DNA from: Circinella minor
Lineage: Eukaryota > Mucoromycota > Mucoromycetes > Mucorales > Lichtheimiaceae
Assembly (NCBI GenBank): GCA_016758965.1
Contig: JAEPRB010000095.1
Coordinates: forward strand, 1 to 64,000
Length of the DNA stretch: 64,000 nt
Reading direction: 5' to 3'
Within the stretch, counting starts at the first letter, position 1. The number at the start of each line of letters is the position of its first letter. Both the position numbers and the translations under genes were made by a program. Below are positions 10,975 through 21,931 of this stretch, piece after piece. Below the pieces are notes generated by a model. That model had not been told where the DNA came from, did no database searches, and saw nothing but the letters and a program-made list of their open reading frames with translations.

Positions 10975-11432
10975 GAAAACATCAAATCTTCCTTCCATAG
11001 TGTATACAAATAGAATAGCTATATGTCTTTAATTATGATCCTTAATAAATTAATAATAAACCACATACATATCTTTTAGTAATACTATCCAATCGATTTA
11101 TATTTTTCTTTTTCATAAGGGACGAAACGATTTGTTACAAATCAATGGTTGACCTAAAAATATTATCATTTGAAAAGATAAATGGGATATTTACGTGTCA
11201 CAGTGAATTTTGTTACATGCTGGGACTAATATGGATGGGTACCAACAAATTTAATTTTTGTATTCAAGTTGGTAAAGTAACATGCCTAATTTTTTTTTTC
11301 TTTTCTGCACATACATTTATTTAGTTAATTAATTTTTGTTATAATTACTTTTTGCCACTTACCTACACGTCAGAAAGTATTTTTCATCGATGAGGTCTTG
11401 CAGCTGATTGGATTTAAAAAAAAAAAAATGCC
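10211..11432. other. Intergenic, AT-rich
   Basis: No gene is supported. The stretch holds long T runs (about 10458-10478 and 10947-10973) and the palindrome TCCGGAATTCCGGA at 10845-10858, which is unusual in such AT-rich sequence. Confidence 0.5.
10845..10858. promoter_or_regulatory. Perfect 14-bp palindrome TCCGGAATTCCGGA
   Basis: The sequence is fully self-complementary and GC-rich inside an AT-rich intergenic region. CCG-containing palindromes are typical of binuclear zinc cluster sites, so it could bind a dimeric regulator. No function is shown. Confidence 0.3.
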
Positions 11433-12417
11433 ATGATGGACTCGATGATCAAGATGACAGATGATTTCCGTGACCGATTTGTAGCCGTTTGGGATACCCG
11501 TCCCAACAAGACCCTTTCAAACGTTCCATGGGCTTACTGAAACGGTAAGAGATAAGTTGGCCATGGATGTCTCCGTCTTCTTAAAACGCCATTTAGATGA
11601 CATCCCAATTGACTTGTGTGAGAAAAATTGAGTGTCACTCTACTTGGTGTACCATCTGTTTGAGAAGTATATTAGTACCTCTCAAAGGTATGTAGTGGAA
11701 TTTATATATACATAAATAGGGATATATAGATTAAAATAGTATTGACGATTTACACTACATTTATTATAGAGATAAAAGTAGACATGCTCCTGCTCGCACT
11801 GTATCCATGTATTCAGGGCATGTTTTCAATTAACTAATGAGCAATAAAATTAAATACTGTATATATATATATGTGTGTGTGTGTTCTCACAAGTTTATTC
11901 TTTTTTTTTCAATATTATAGAAGTTACATGGATACAGCAAGTGAGGGTGGATCGTCTGTCATCATGTCCTCGTAAGTTATGTGCATAATTAATAAATAAA
12001 CAGTGTTAATAATGATAATTTTTTTTTATATATTTAATATTAGGACCTTTTTCGACAATGAAGATGACAATGACACGGCAGCAAATACCAGGTAAGCAAA
12101 ATAACAATTTGGATGACTTATTTTTATTCCATGAACTCTGATCATAATTTTTATAATATAGTTTGTCTGCTGCTGCAACATCTTCAACAACAACGACCAC
12201 GACCACCTTCCAAAACCACCACTTCCGTTCGTTTTCTGTTCCTTCTTCCTCCTCTACTTCTTCCACCTCAGATCCGGTTATTCTTATGCAGGATAACCGG
12301 TATCCTAAGCGACCACAAGGCAACTTTGGTCTTTCCTCTTTCCCGTCCTCCTCCACATCTTCTTCAAAATGGCAAACCAGTAAAACAAATGCCATTGTTC
12401 CGACAAATCGTCTGTAA
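11433..12417 (+). pseudogene. Broken multi-exon gene (frameshift and in-frame stop) of unknown family
   Basis: Starting from ATG ATG at 11433 a coding-like frame reads MTDDFRDRFVAVWDTRPNK. It then needs a one-base shift near 11510 to continue as QTFHGLTETVRDKLAMDVSV and LKRHLDDIPIDLCEKN. A TGA stop at 11629-11631 interrupts this, after which YLVYHLFEKYISTSQR follows in the same frame. Downstream exons remain in phase across plausible introns: about 11771-11811, 11922-11970, 12044-12092 and 12163-12417. They encode SYMDTASEGGSSVIMSS, an acidic FFDNEDDNDT piece and a Ser/Thr-rich tail ending in a normal stop. The splice phases look maintained, so this is a recent pseudogene or has two sequence errors. 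The downstream part could still be expressed. I cannot name the family. Confidence 0.5.
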
Positions 12418-12955
12418 ATTAAATAAAATATTTAAATATATGCTATTAAGTTATTATTGACAGCACTGTAGTTATTAGATATTTATTTGAATTATATATT
12501 ATTGCGTTATAAGCAGTGATTTGTGATATAATCAGGCTCATGCTCCACTGGGTTACGTCTGGCAATACAAATATCTAAACTAGGAAAAGCTCACTGAACT
12601 GCATCCTGTAAACTTCTTGAAACTCGCTAAATTTTCCCATCATGGTTATTTTAATACTGTAATGTATACAGGGTATGTTTTAAAGGGTGGAAATTTTTAC
12701 CTTGTGCTCATACAATAAACAAAAGCATCATGACATTGCTAATAGTTAATTATAATTATAATAAAGATAATCTATAATTTACTTTTTATTTCTTATAAAT
12801 ATTTGCTCATATTGTTTATCATGCATACGACATATTATGCTACTGTTGCTAGATTAATTTATTATACATTACTTTGTATAAATCCATGTGTGATGTTTAT
12901 TTATCATAGCCATCAACTACCATATAATTAAATTTAGACTGTTATAGAATTAGAA
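12418..12955. other. Intergenic, nothing recognised
   Basis: AT-rich sequence between the broken gene and the convergent ketopantoate reductase gene. No coding exon or structured element was seen on either strand. Confidence 0.5.
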
Positions 12956-14392
12956 TTATGATGCTTGTATATGATGTTCTTTAGCATGAAGTAGATTTAA
13001 AAGAAGTTGATTTGTTGGAGCAGGGATATTTCGTTCTTTTGCCAATCGAACAATGTATCCATTAATGTATTCCATTTCGGTAAGCCGTTTCGCTAATATG
13101 TCTTGAAACGTCTTTTTTTTTTTTTTTTACAATATAATATGACAATAGGTGTAGTTATTTTTAATTAACTACTTGATATCATATATTACTCTTTCTTTCT
13201 TTTCTTTTTTTTTTGTTGAATCTTTCTTACATACGTACCGAAGTTTTTGATGTGCTTGCTGTATAGGCCGTATGTTCAACCACTTTATAAAGATCTTCTG
13301 TCGTTGTATTTATTTCAATCAATACTTCAGCACATTCTTTACAAATAGAACGGATGAGTTGAACAACATATGGATTTTCGATCATGGGTCCATTTGTACT
13401 TTCCAATATACCGCTCAAGGCATTTAAACTGCAATTGACAACCAGTTTACGCATCATGCGTTCATATAAATCTTGCCAATCCACCTTTTTTGTATTCAAA
13501 TCAGGGATATCGGAAAATGTTTGTATAACAGCATTCGTTTGCTCATAATATTGTCGCTCATCATGAAAAAGAGAGCGAGTGCCAATAAAAGGTACTGCTG
13601 CCAAAAAATAGCCATAGTTTGGATTATCCCAACCCGTTATATGTTGAACGGAAAATGGTTTTGTTCGAATAGTTGCATGATTATTAACTCCACGAATAAT
13701 TGCAGGTAAATTTTTCTGTTCTTCCGGTCCTGGCCAAAGTGAATCAATAAGTTCTTTAACAACACCCATCCCATTCTAAAAAAAAAAAAAAAAATAACAG
13801 TTAATATATTGATTTTTTTTTTTAGTACGTCGTTTGTTAATAAAAGGATTTATTTAACCATCATTGTCAAAAGTTTTAACGAATAAAGTCATGATAATCA
13901 AATTATTTTTATTACAGGATAAAAAAAGAAATCCATACTTGCAATAATATTAATGTACTGAAACGTGTCAAATACGGTTTAATTGATGCTACCGCTTCTG
14001 TAACATGTTGTGCCTACGTAGTAGTAAATAGCAAGTATTATGTATTGTAGAAATCTGTCAATTTATATATCAAACAACATTTGCTTTTACAAATTGAGAG
14101 ACCATTAAGATAAAAAAAAAAAACTTATTACCTTGGTGGTCACTATGACAACATCCATTGTATTTTTTAAATTGTTACTTAAAATTTGATGGCTGGCAAC
14201 CATAGTATCAAACCCTCCTATTTTTATTGAGTTAGTTTGATTGGCGCGTTGATATGTGATTTCATTTTTTCTTTTATGGAAATCTTGTAAAGCACGTTGG
14301 GAACGTAAAATAAGAGTGACTTCATGATGTGATCGTAGGTGAAAAGCTGTATTGCATCCTGCTGAACCTGTTCCCAAAATATAAAAACGCAT
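12956..14392 (-). CDS. 2-dehydropantoate 2-reductase (ketopantoate reductase)
   Basis: Four exons (14392-14132, 14013-13939, 13775-13239, 13111-12956) give 342 aa. The enzyme reduces ketopantoate to pantoate with NADPH in pantothenate/coenzyme A synthesis (PanE/ApbA/Pan5 family). The N-terminal Rossmann motif is FYILGTGSAGC; LLQNGMGV is the family signature that spans the exon 2/3 junction. MMRKLVVNCSLNAL carries the expected catalytic lysine, and LTEMEYINGYIV carries the conserved glutamate and the C-terminal substrate-binding segment. Length fits the family. Intron 3 has a poly-A tract rather than pyrimidines before its acceptor, which is odd but keeps phase. Confidence 0.93.
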
Positions 14393-16130
14393 AATTTTTT
14401 TTTAATGTACAGTATCAGACACCGAAATCGATTAAAGTAAATAGAAAAAATAAAAAAAAAAGAAACATTTGTTTTTTTCTTCAATTTAATCTTCCTGACG
14501 GGCTTTTAACCTTATTTATTCTAGAGAACTTTAAGAATTGGTCTTCTTTTTGTGACATTGAACGAGCATTATTGTTTGCATAATATTATATTCTTGACAC
14601 AATATAAAAAAGTATAATAGAATAGCCAAAGAAAAAGAGAGATGTTATATTTTATATAAAGAAATTCTCTGATGCATAAAGTTCTTCCATAGTTCTAATT
14701 TAAAAATTCAGCTACTTAAAACTCTTGCTATGTTAATATTAAGAATAAAAAACCCTCCTTTTGTTTATTTATTTAGTTAAATATTGGTTAATTTTAGCCC
14801 ATTTCTCAAAGAATAGGGTTTTTATTCTCGATGTACGTACGTAACTTTTGTAGTAAAAAGTCTGTCTTTTTTCATTCTGATACAATAACAATCATTGACA
14901 AACTGAAGACTTGGAATATTATATGTTGGTTCTACAAGAAGGCATGTATCATTTCGAGTGAGTTGCTTGATTTATTACTTTACAGAAAAAAAAAAGTAGA
15001 TGTTCACTTCAATTTTAAAATTATTGTACTTTTATCGATATGAGTTAATGTATAATATATTTAGACATTACTGATAAATCATAAACATCACTTGTATAAT
15101 TACTTTCGTTATGATTATTTCTGTTATGGTCTTGTTGATAAAAGCCAATTGCTGTCAGATAAGATAAAATCTTGTTATTTCCTGTTGTTACGTCATTATG
15201 ATTTACGATTGAAATTAATTTAAAAAACATGACCATTGTGGTTGGAATTAGTTATTGTTTGTATATTTTTTATTTTTTTACTGGAAAAGTCCTAATCCCT
15301 ACATTATAGTACGTATATCTACGTATGAATTTCACTAGATGAGAAAAGAGCAATGAATAATACAAGTGGTTATAATATTCTTTAATAGTGATAATCGACT
15401 ATTCTGTTTCCGGTTATATATTATACTTTAATTTTTATAGAATAAAGTAAAACATTGAAGCTTTTTTGTTAAGAAAAGAAGACTAATATATGAAAAGCAA
15501 TATATATATATATATATATATTTTTACTGTAGTTGTACGTATAAATTTTTAAGAAAGCTTTTCAGTCACTAATTATAGGCTGTTTATGTAATGCGCCGGA
15601 CTAAAATCAACAATAAGTGGGATTTTTTTCTTTTAAGTTAGTGTAACAATCACACATAAAAAAAAAAACTAGCATGTATATTTGATGTTGTGTATTTGTT
15701 TTTTTAAAAGTTTCCTTTTTTGTTGTGTAAAGTATGCTAAAAGAGGTAATTCTGTTAGAAAAGAGTAATTGAAATATGTTGACCCTGACTAAGTGATAAC
15801 CCTAGAAAAATACTATTATGTAGCCACTTTTTTTTTAAAAAAAAACAGAGTCAATGATAGACTCTATCTTTAACTAAACTGTGAAACAAAAGAGAGATAG
15901 GTGAGTAATTTCTTCAATTATATATAACATACGATAGACGTAAACAGTAAAATTTACAAATGATGAGGTATATAACAATAAAATTTATTTCATTTATATA
16001 TTTGTACATTTATATATAGTTATGAGTGTATATAGAGTGATTGCAAATTTTGTAATGAACATTAATAAAAAAAAAAGCTTTTTTTTATGAAAGTGAAAAA
16101 AAAGGAAGGAAGTGGGAATAAAGGTAAAAT
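14393..16130. other. Intergenic, AT-rich
   Basis: No gene is supported in 1.7 kb. Short open frames (for example around 14831-15043) lack recognisable protein character. An imperfect AT-rich region near 15840-15870 holds a small hairpin with arms AGAGTC/GACTCT. A (TA)n tract lies at about 15500-15520. Confidence 0.5.
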
Positions 16131-17214
16131 TTAAACAGGTGATGGTTTCTTGACACTTTCCCACACTGTACCAACTGAATCCATTTCATCCTCAACTTTG
16201 GTAGAAATCAAGGTATCTAATACAGCTTTACCAACTGCAGGTTCCAATAAAGCAACGATTTCAGGGCGAATAAATCCATTTCCTACACGATCCGCAAATA
16301 CTTGCATACATCCAGCTGCTTTAATCTTTTGTTTTACTGAACATTTGGCAAGATGGAATAACATACTGGTCTCCATTTCTGAACAATCGACATCTGGGTG
16401 TACTTTACGTACATCTTCAATTAAATTCTTATTATCATCCCAGAATGATGGATCTATACGTCCTTGAGAAGAATAAAATGAGCAACCATCACAATTAAGT
16501 CCACCTGTAACAACAGGACCTATAGCACCTTTGGTTTCTTCTTCCAATGGACCCAATGTGGAATTTAAATTGTTTGCTAAACGACTTGTCATATCTTCAT
16601 CGGCAGCAAAATTGCCCGAGATAAGATAGGGTGTCTTTGCCAATTCTGGATAGATGGGGTTTTCACTGAAATAATCCAAGTTACGACGAATACAAAAACC
16701 ACCTCGAGGTACGATAACAGACCCAAGTTTTGCTCTGTCGGTCCATGATCCACACGACCCAAAACGAATAATGGCCATAGTACCTGAAACAATAGCACGT
16801 GTTTCACGAATAAGAAAATCCATCATTGGGTTACCCATGCCACTATACACATAAAATTTAAAACATATAGAAAAATATAAATAGGGTAAGTAAAACAGTA
16901 CAGTAATAATATAAAAACAACATCAATAATAATAATAATAATAAAATTACTTAGATATCTTACATTGCAATAATCGAAACAGGGACACCTTTATATCGGC
17001 CGGTAATAGTTAAAAAACCTCTTTGACTTGTATGGATAAAAGTTGGATGACCTGCTTCTTCTTCACTGTCTAACCACTTTGCGATAGCACGAGCTCTTAC
17101 ATGATCACCAACAGTTAAAATACGATTTGCTACTTCACCTTGTTTGACGCTGATGTGATATACACGACCTTCCGAGTCTTGTGGAAAATTAGCATTGGCT
17201 AGTGTTTCTTTCAT
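16131..17214 (-). CDS. Uridine phosphorylase
   Basis: Two exons (17214-16964 and 16842-16131) give 320 aa. The enzyme splits uridine with phosphate into uracil and ribose-1-phosphate in pyrimidine salvage. N-terminal phosphate-binding segment TVGDHVRAR, the family motif GMGNPMMDFLIRE, the base/ribose site IRFGSCGSW, and the ribose-binding CSEMETSMLF are all present. This is the PNP/UDP superfamily with the eukaryotic uridine phosphorylase layout. The intron splits the codon just before GMGNP. The start at 17214 is the first ATG after a stop-rich leader and gives a full-length protein. Confidence 0.93.
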
Positions 17215-17984
17215 AATAATAGCTCTTTTTTTTTGAATGTAGAAAAAATGTAGAATGGAAAGAAAGTAGTAAATGGAAACAAATTGAAAGGGACTCCGAT
17301 TTTATAATAATCCTAAAAGAACTATGTTTCGATTGGTTTCCTGTGACGTACATTTCCTTTTTCGATTTTTTGAATAAATGCAAAAGATAAAAGGGGAAAG
17401 AAAAACCAGGTTCCACTTCATTACCACACAGTTAAGTAGTTTTGATAATGGGATCTGTATACTATATCTACATATAGCCCGTGCAAAAAAAAAAAAAAAA
17501 TTTACAGAAGCGGTAACAACATAAATTTGAATGGTTTCTAATATATCTATCGTCAGAGTTCATTTGAAATAGTCCAAGCTGTATTAAGGCTAACAGAATT
17601 AAAAAAAAATGTTGTCAGGAACAAATTAAGCTTATTGATGTTGCCTAGTAACGATGATATGGAGTCACATAATTCAAATGTATATTATAAAATAGGTGGA
17701 TAATGTACACGTATTCCATCATGATCCATCCCAATTTATATGAATTCCTATATTGTATGAGAGATTTAATCTTTTCAAACTTTGGCTCCGCGAGTAAGCC
17801 ATTGTTTTTTTTTTTTTTTTTTTTTTTTTTGGTGAACCCTCTCCAGTTCCTCCTGCTAAGAAATATTTATACGCGTACGATACCAAAGCAGCGACAGCGA
17901 AAGCAACATATCGATATTGAAGAAATAAAGTACCTTTGTTTCTCTTTTAAATTTTTGTTTTTGATTTTTTTTTTTTTTATAAAT
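17215..17984. other. Intergenic / shared 5' regions of uridine phosphorylase and RRG7-like genes
   Basis: The open frame that extends upstream from 17985 back to 17703 is interrupted in character by a poly-phenylalanine (T-run) segment, so I treat it as leader. No separate gene was seen. The two genes diverge from this 770-bp interval. Confidence 0.5.
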
Positions 17985-18647
17985 ATGAGAACCGCCTTAA
18001 ATCGCACCAAATCAACACTTATTCACGATCTCAAATCATTTTTACAACATGCTGGTCTTACCGATACAAAATCCACAGTATATCAAGGAACACTTTTCGA
18101 ATGGCAAACTCACGAAGTACTTGAAAAGTCACTTGGTATGCGATTACGAAGAGTAGGTGGAAAAAGTGATGGTGGCATTGATTTACGTGGAACTTGGCCA
18201 TTACTTCGAAATTTATCTTCACTACAAAAACGAAAACCAAACGACCTTTCACCAGCACCAGTAATCGCACCATTGACAAGCATCGTTGTACAATGCAAGA
18301 ATACCAAAGCGGGCTGTACACCTGATCACGTAAGATCTTTGGTCGGTTCAGCAGGTGCATTATATCCAGATAGTAATTCATCCAAGATAGCTATACTAGC
18401 TACAAGTAGTAACAAACGGTATACAGCTGATACAATATCTTATTTTATGGATTCCAATATGCCGTTAGCATTAGCAAGAATTTGTAATGTACAGCTTGAA
18501 TCATTGTTATTTAATCCTGTTGCTGAAGAAACTATTTTAAATGGTTTGACAGTAACAACTCAATATGATATACAAAATCATTCTACTCCTATATTAATGT
18601 ATAATGGGCATATTATCGATCCATCTGAAATATTGGTTGATTCATGA
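17985..18647 (+). CDS. RRG7-like mitochondrial protein with PD-(D/E)XK nuclease fold
   Basis: Single exon, 220 aa from the ATG at 17985 (MRTALNRTKST). A longer open frame starts upstream but runs through a poly-T tract, so the internal ATG is preferred. The sequence matches the RRG7/DUF2034 pattern: YQGTLFEWQTHEVLEKSLGM, then RRVGGKSDGGIDLRGTW, then IVVQCKN. In PD-(D/E)XK terms the likely metal-site residues are Glu39, Asp66 and Gln103-x-Lys105, as in Mrr-type nucleases. In yeast the family is needed for respiratory growth. The basic N-terminus fits mitochondrial import. Whether it cuts DNA is not known from sequence. Confidence 0.8.
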   Translation: MRTALNRTKSTLIHDLKSFLQHAGLTDTKSTVYQGTLFEWQTHEVLEKSLGMRLRRVGGKSDGGIDLRGTWPLLRNLSSLQKRKPNDLSPAPVIAPLTSIVVQCKNTKAGCTPDHVRSLVGSAGALYPDSNSSKIAILATSSNKRYTADTISYFMDSNMPLALARICNVQLESLLFNPVAEETILNGLTVTTQYDIQNHSTPILMYNGHIIDPSEILVDS

Positions 18648-18839
18648 TATATATATATATATATATATTTAATGTAAAAATAGACAAACTTTTTTTTGAT
18701 TGATTGCTTTTTGTATTTTATAATTGCAAAAAAAAAAAAAGGTAGAATAGATTGTATAAATGAAACAGAAAGGAATGAATGTAAATAATATATTACAAAT
18801 GATAAAAAAAAAACAATAAAAAAGATTAAAACATAAGAA

Positions 18840-19739
18840 TTATAATAAAGTATCTTCTGAACGAAGGTATTCTCCAACATCTGCTTGATGGAAAACAATA
18901 ATATCAGTTGGTTGAAGTTTCTTCATTTCTGCTGTTGATCGTGCTGTCACGCCAAAACCCTAAGTAATTGATATATACATATATATATTAGTACAGGTAA
19001 ACCTACACTTTTTATTCTATCCCTTAAATCTCTTTCATACATACCAATGGCATATCAGTCATTGAAAAAATAACAACACCAGTATGTTCAGGAGTATCAT
19101 CGGTAATACGGCCCAAATGTGCCTTAACAACATTGTTACCATAGAGATATGTCATTTCACCATTGGGCTTAATCCAAATTTTGTGCTATATACATATGTA
19201 CATATCCATTACATAATAAATAAGCTATCATTTTTTTTTGTTCTCTTGAATTATTAATATTATTTAATTACCTTTGCATATTGTGCCAAATAATCAAGAG
19301 CAGTGACATGAAGTGTGAATTTTCCAGTTTTTGTGAATTTACCAAAACAGACACCTGCAGATCCCAATTGATCTCTACCGATTGAGCTTGCTACGCGTAC
19401 CATTTTCTCACTGTATATTGTAAGTTAGGAAGCTTGTATATTTAAAAGAGACAGTCGGTTAAGTAAATAACTAAAAAAAAAATATGTACCTGAGATAATA
19501 TACTCTGTCTTTGTGTAAACGGAAACAATATGTCTCATCGGAACGATCAATCAAATGCTTAATATTAGATCCAATACTATTATATATGAACATATAAAAA
19601 AAAATATGTCAAAACCGAAGATCCTTTACAGTATATATTCCCTCGATAAATATAATGTTTTTTAAAAAGAAGATAATTCTTACTATTTTGCTAATTTCTC
19701 GAAAAGAGTTGTGGTTTCTTCATTAGTGAGGGGACGCAT
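18840..19739 (-). CDS. NIP7: 60S ribosome subunit biogenesis protein NIP7
   Basis: Five exons on the minus strand spell a protein of about 179 aa that aligns by eye over its whole length with NIP7. It begins [18 protein letters not shown], then [32 protein letters not shown], and [20 protein letters not shown]. The C-terminal PUA part ends [20 protein letters not shown] and [20 protein letters not shown]7 binds pre-rRNA and acts in 27S processing and 60S assembly in the nucleolus. The start codon is 186 bp from that of DBP3 on the opposite strand, another 60S factor. Confidence 0.95.
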
Positions 19740-19925
19740 GGTTTTATATAGGTTAAAGAAAAAAAAAAAGGCGATAAAAAAAAGAAAGTTGGCAAAGTTG
19801 CAGAAACTTTAGCCACCCGAATTGCCAAAATTGGGGAGCGGAATTAAATAGGACCTGTCAAGCAGGAAAAATATTTTTCTTGTTGTAGCTGGCTCTTTTT
19901 TTTTTTCTCTCCACAAAAGATAACC
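19740..19925. promoter_or_regulatory. Bidirectional promoter region NIP7 / DBP3
   Basis: The 186-bp gap between two divergent ribosome-biogenesis genes holds GCGATAAAA at about 19771, a partial match to the PAC element. It also holds a GAAAAATATTTTTC palindrome at about 19866-19879 that resembles an RRPE-type AT element. These two motif types are known upstream of ribosome-biogenesis genes in yeasts. Their presence here is only a resemblance. Confidence 0.4.
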
Positions 19926-21589
19926 ATGGGTGATTCAATTGTAAAAAACAAGAAGGAAAAGAAGGATAAGAAGGAGAGAAAGGAGAAGAAGGAAAAGAAA
20001 GAGAAGAAGGATAAGAAGAAGGATAAGGTATATATACATAAAAATATAATAAATATTTGTTGAAGAAGTAGATCTATTTCAAGGAATAATATTAAACTAA
20101 TTAACAATTTATATATATATATATATAGTCCGAGAAGAAGAGAAAGAATGAAGAGAACGACAATGACGAAACTAAACGACGCAAGGTTGAAGACGAAAAG
20201 TCAACAACTTCTTCTGTTGTTGATCAAGTAGGCAATTATGAATACAAGGAACATGAAGATTTAACAGCACTTCCTCAATCCGAGATTGATGCTTTTGTTA
20301 AGGACAACCGAGTCAAGATTGATAGCGATCTTAAAATTCGACCTATTACCAAATTCGCTTATGCTCGTTTACCCAATTTATTAGGCGATATTTTCAAAAA
20401 ATTCGAAAGCCCCACACCTGTTCAAGCAGTAACTTGGCCTTTTGCTTTATCCGGTCGTGATGTTGTTGGTATTGCCGAAACAGGTTCTGGCAAGACTTAT
20501 GGTTTCTTGATCCCTGGTTTGATTCATTTGGCTCAACAACATACCATCAAACCTAAGGAACAAGGTCGTAAGCCAAAAATGTTAGTGATTTCACCTACTC
20601 GTGAATTAACTGTTCAAATCCAGGAACAAGCTCAAGAAGCTGCCAACAAGATGGGATTACATAGTGTCGTTGTTTATGGTGGTGTACCCAAGCAACCCCA
20701 AGTTAACTTATTACGACGTGGTACCGATATTGTCATTGCTACACCTGGTCGTTTGATGGATTTGATGAACGATGGGGAATGTGATTTGAGCGAAATTTCA
20801 TTTTTGGTATTGGACGAAGCTGATCGTATGTTGGATGAAGGTTTCGAGCGTGATATTCGAGAAATTATCGGTAGCACACCCAAGGAACGACAAACGCTTA
20901 TGTATTCTGCTACATGGCCTCAATCTATCCGTAAATTGGCCGAAGATTATCTCAAAAACCCAACCCGTGTCACCATTGGATCTGATGAATTGGCAGCTTC
21001 TCAACGTGTCAAACAAATCGTTCAAGTTGTTCCAAATCCTCGTGATAAGCAAGACAAGTTAATTAACTTGTTGAGAAAGATTCACAAAGGAAATAATCGT
21101 ATTCTTGTCTTTGGCTTGTATCAAAAGGAATGTGATCGTATTGAAGGTGTTTTGGGCCGTAGTGGATTCAAGGTAGCTGGTATTCATGGTAAAAAAGCAC
21201 AACAAGCACGTAGTGATGCATTGGATGGATTTAAAAAGGGTCATACACCTATTTTGATTGCTACAGATGTCGCTGCCCGTGGTTTGGATATTCCCAACGT
21301 TGAATATGTGGTCAACTTGACTTTCCCTTTGACTATTGAACAATATATCCATCGTATTGGCCGTACAGGTCGTGGTGGCAATTCTGGTACTGCCTATACA
21401 TTCTTTTCCGATGATGACAAGTCACATTCGGGTGAATTAATTAATGTATTGAAGCAAGCTAATATGAATGTTCCAGAAGAATTGTACAAGTATGGTACTA
21501 CTGTCAAGAAGAAAACTCATAGTGCTTACGGTGCTTTCTATAAGGATACTGGAGATGTCCCCAAGGCTACAAAGATTAAATTTGATTAA
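19926..21589 (+). CDS. DBP3: DEAD-box ATP-dependent RNA helicase DBP3
   Basis: Two exons (19926-20027 and 20129-21589) give 520 aa, close to yeast Dbp3. The N-terminus is a lysine/glutamate-rich KKEKKDKKERKEKK tract, the DBP3 hallmark. Helicase motifs follow in order: Q motif region FESPTPVQ, motif I AETGSGKTYG, Ia PTRELTVQ, II VLDEADRML, III SATWPQ, V ATDVAARGLDIP and VI HRIGRTGRGG. It remodels pre-60S particles in the nucleolus during ITS1/A3-site processing. The intron lies right after the basic tract. Codon usage is richer in C-ending codons than in neighbouring genes, as expected for a highly expressed gene. Confidence 0.95.
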
Positions 21590-21931
21590 AAATAAAATCC
21601 CATCATTATCATTCCTCCCCTTTCTTCTTTTTCTCTCTCACATATTCTCTCCGTCACAAAAAAAAAAACAACAAAAAGTTTCGTTTTCTATACAATTCCT
21701 CTTTCATATTTAGATAATTATATACATTTATTTTTTGTTCTTTATTCTGCATTTATCTTTATCTTTTTGTTTGTATAATACAAAATAACATTTCTTTTCT
21801 TTTTTTTTAGTATTATTTATTTATTTAAGTTACTATTTACGTTTTTTTTTTGAATCCACAATTCAAATTGATATATGTATATAAGATATAATGGGAGATA
21901 TTTACAATTTTTTTTTTTTTGCTATTTTGGT
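21590..21931. other. Convergent 3' intergenic region
   Basis: T-rich and A-rich 3' regions of DBP3 and the GATA gene. No coding sequence seen. Confidence 0.5.

Noticed and set aside
17703..17984. 94-codon N-terminal extension of the RRG7-like protein
   Set aside because: It passes through a T run giving poly-Phe and looks like leader; the ATG at 17985 gives a normal family start.
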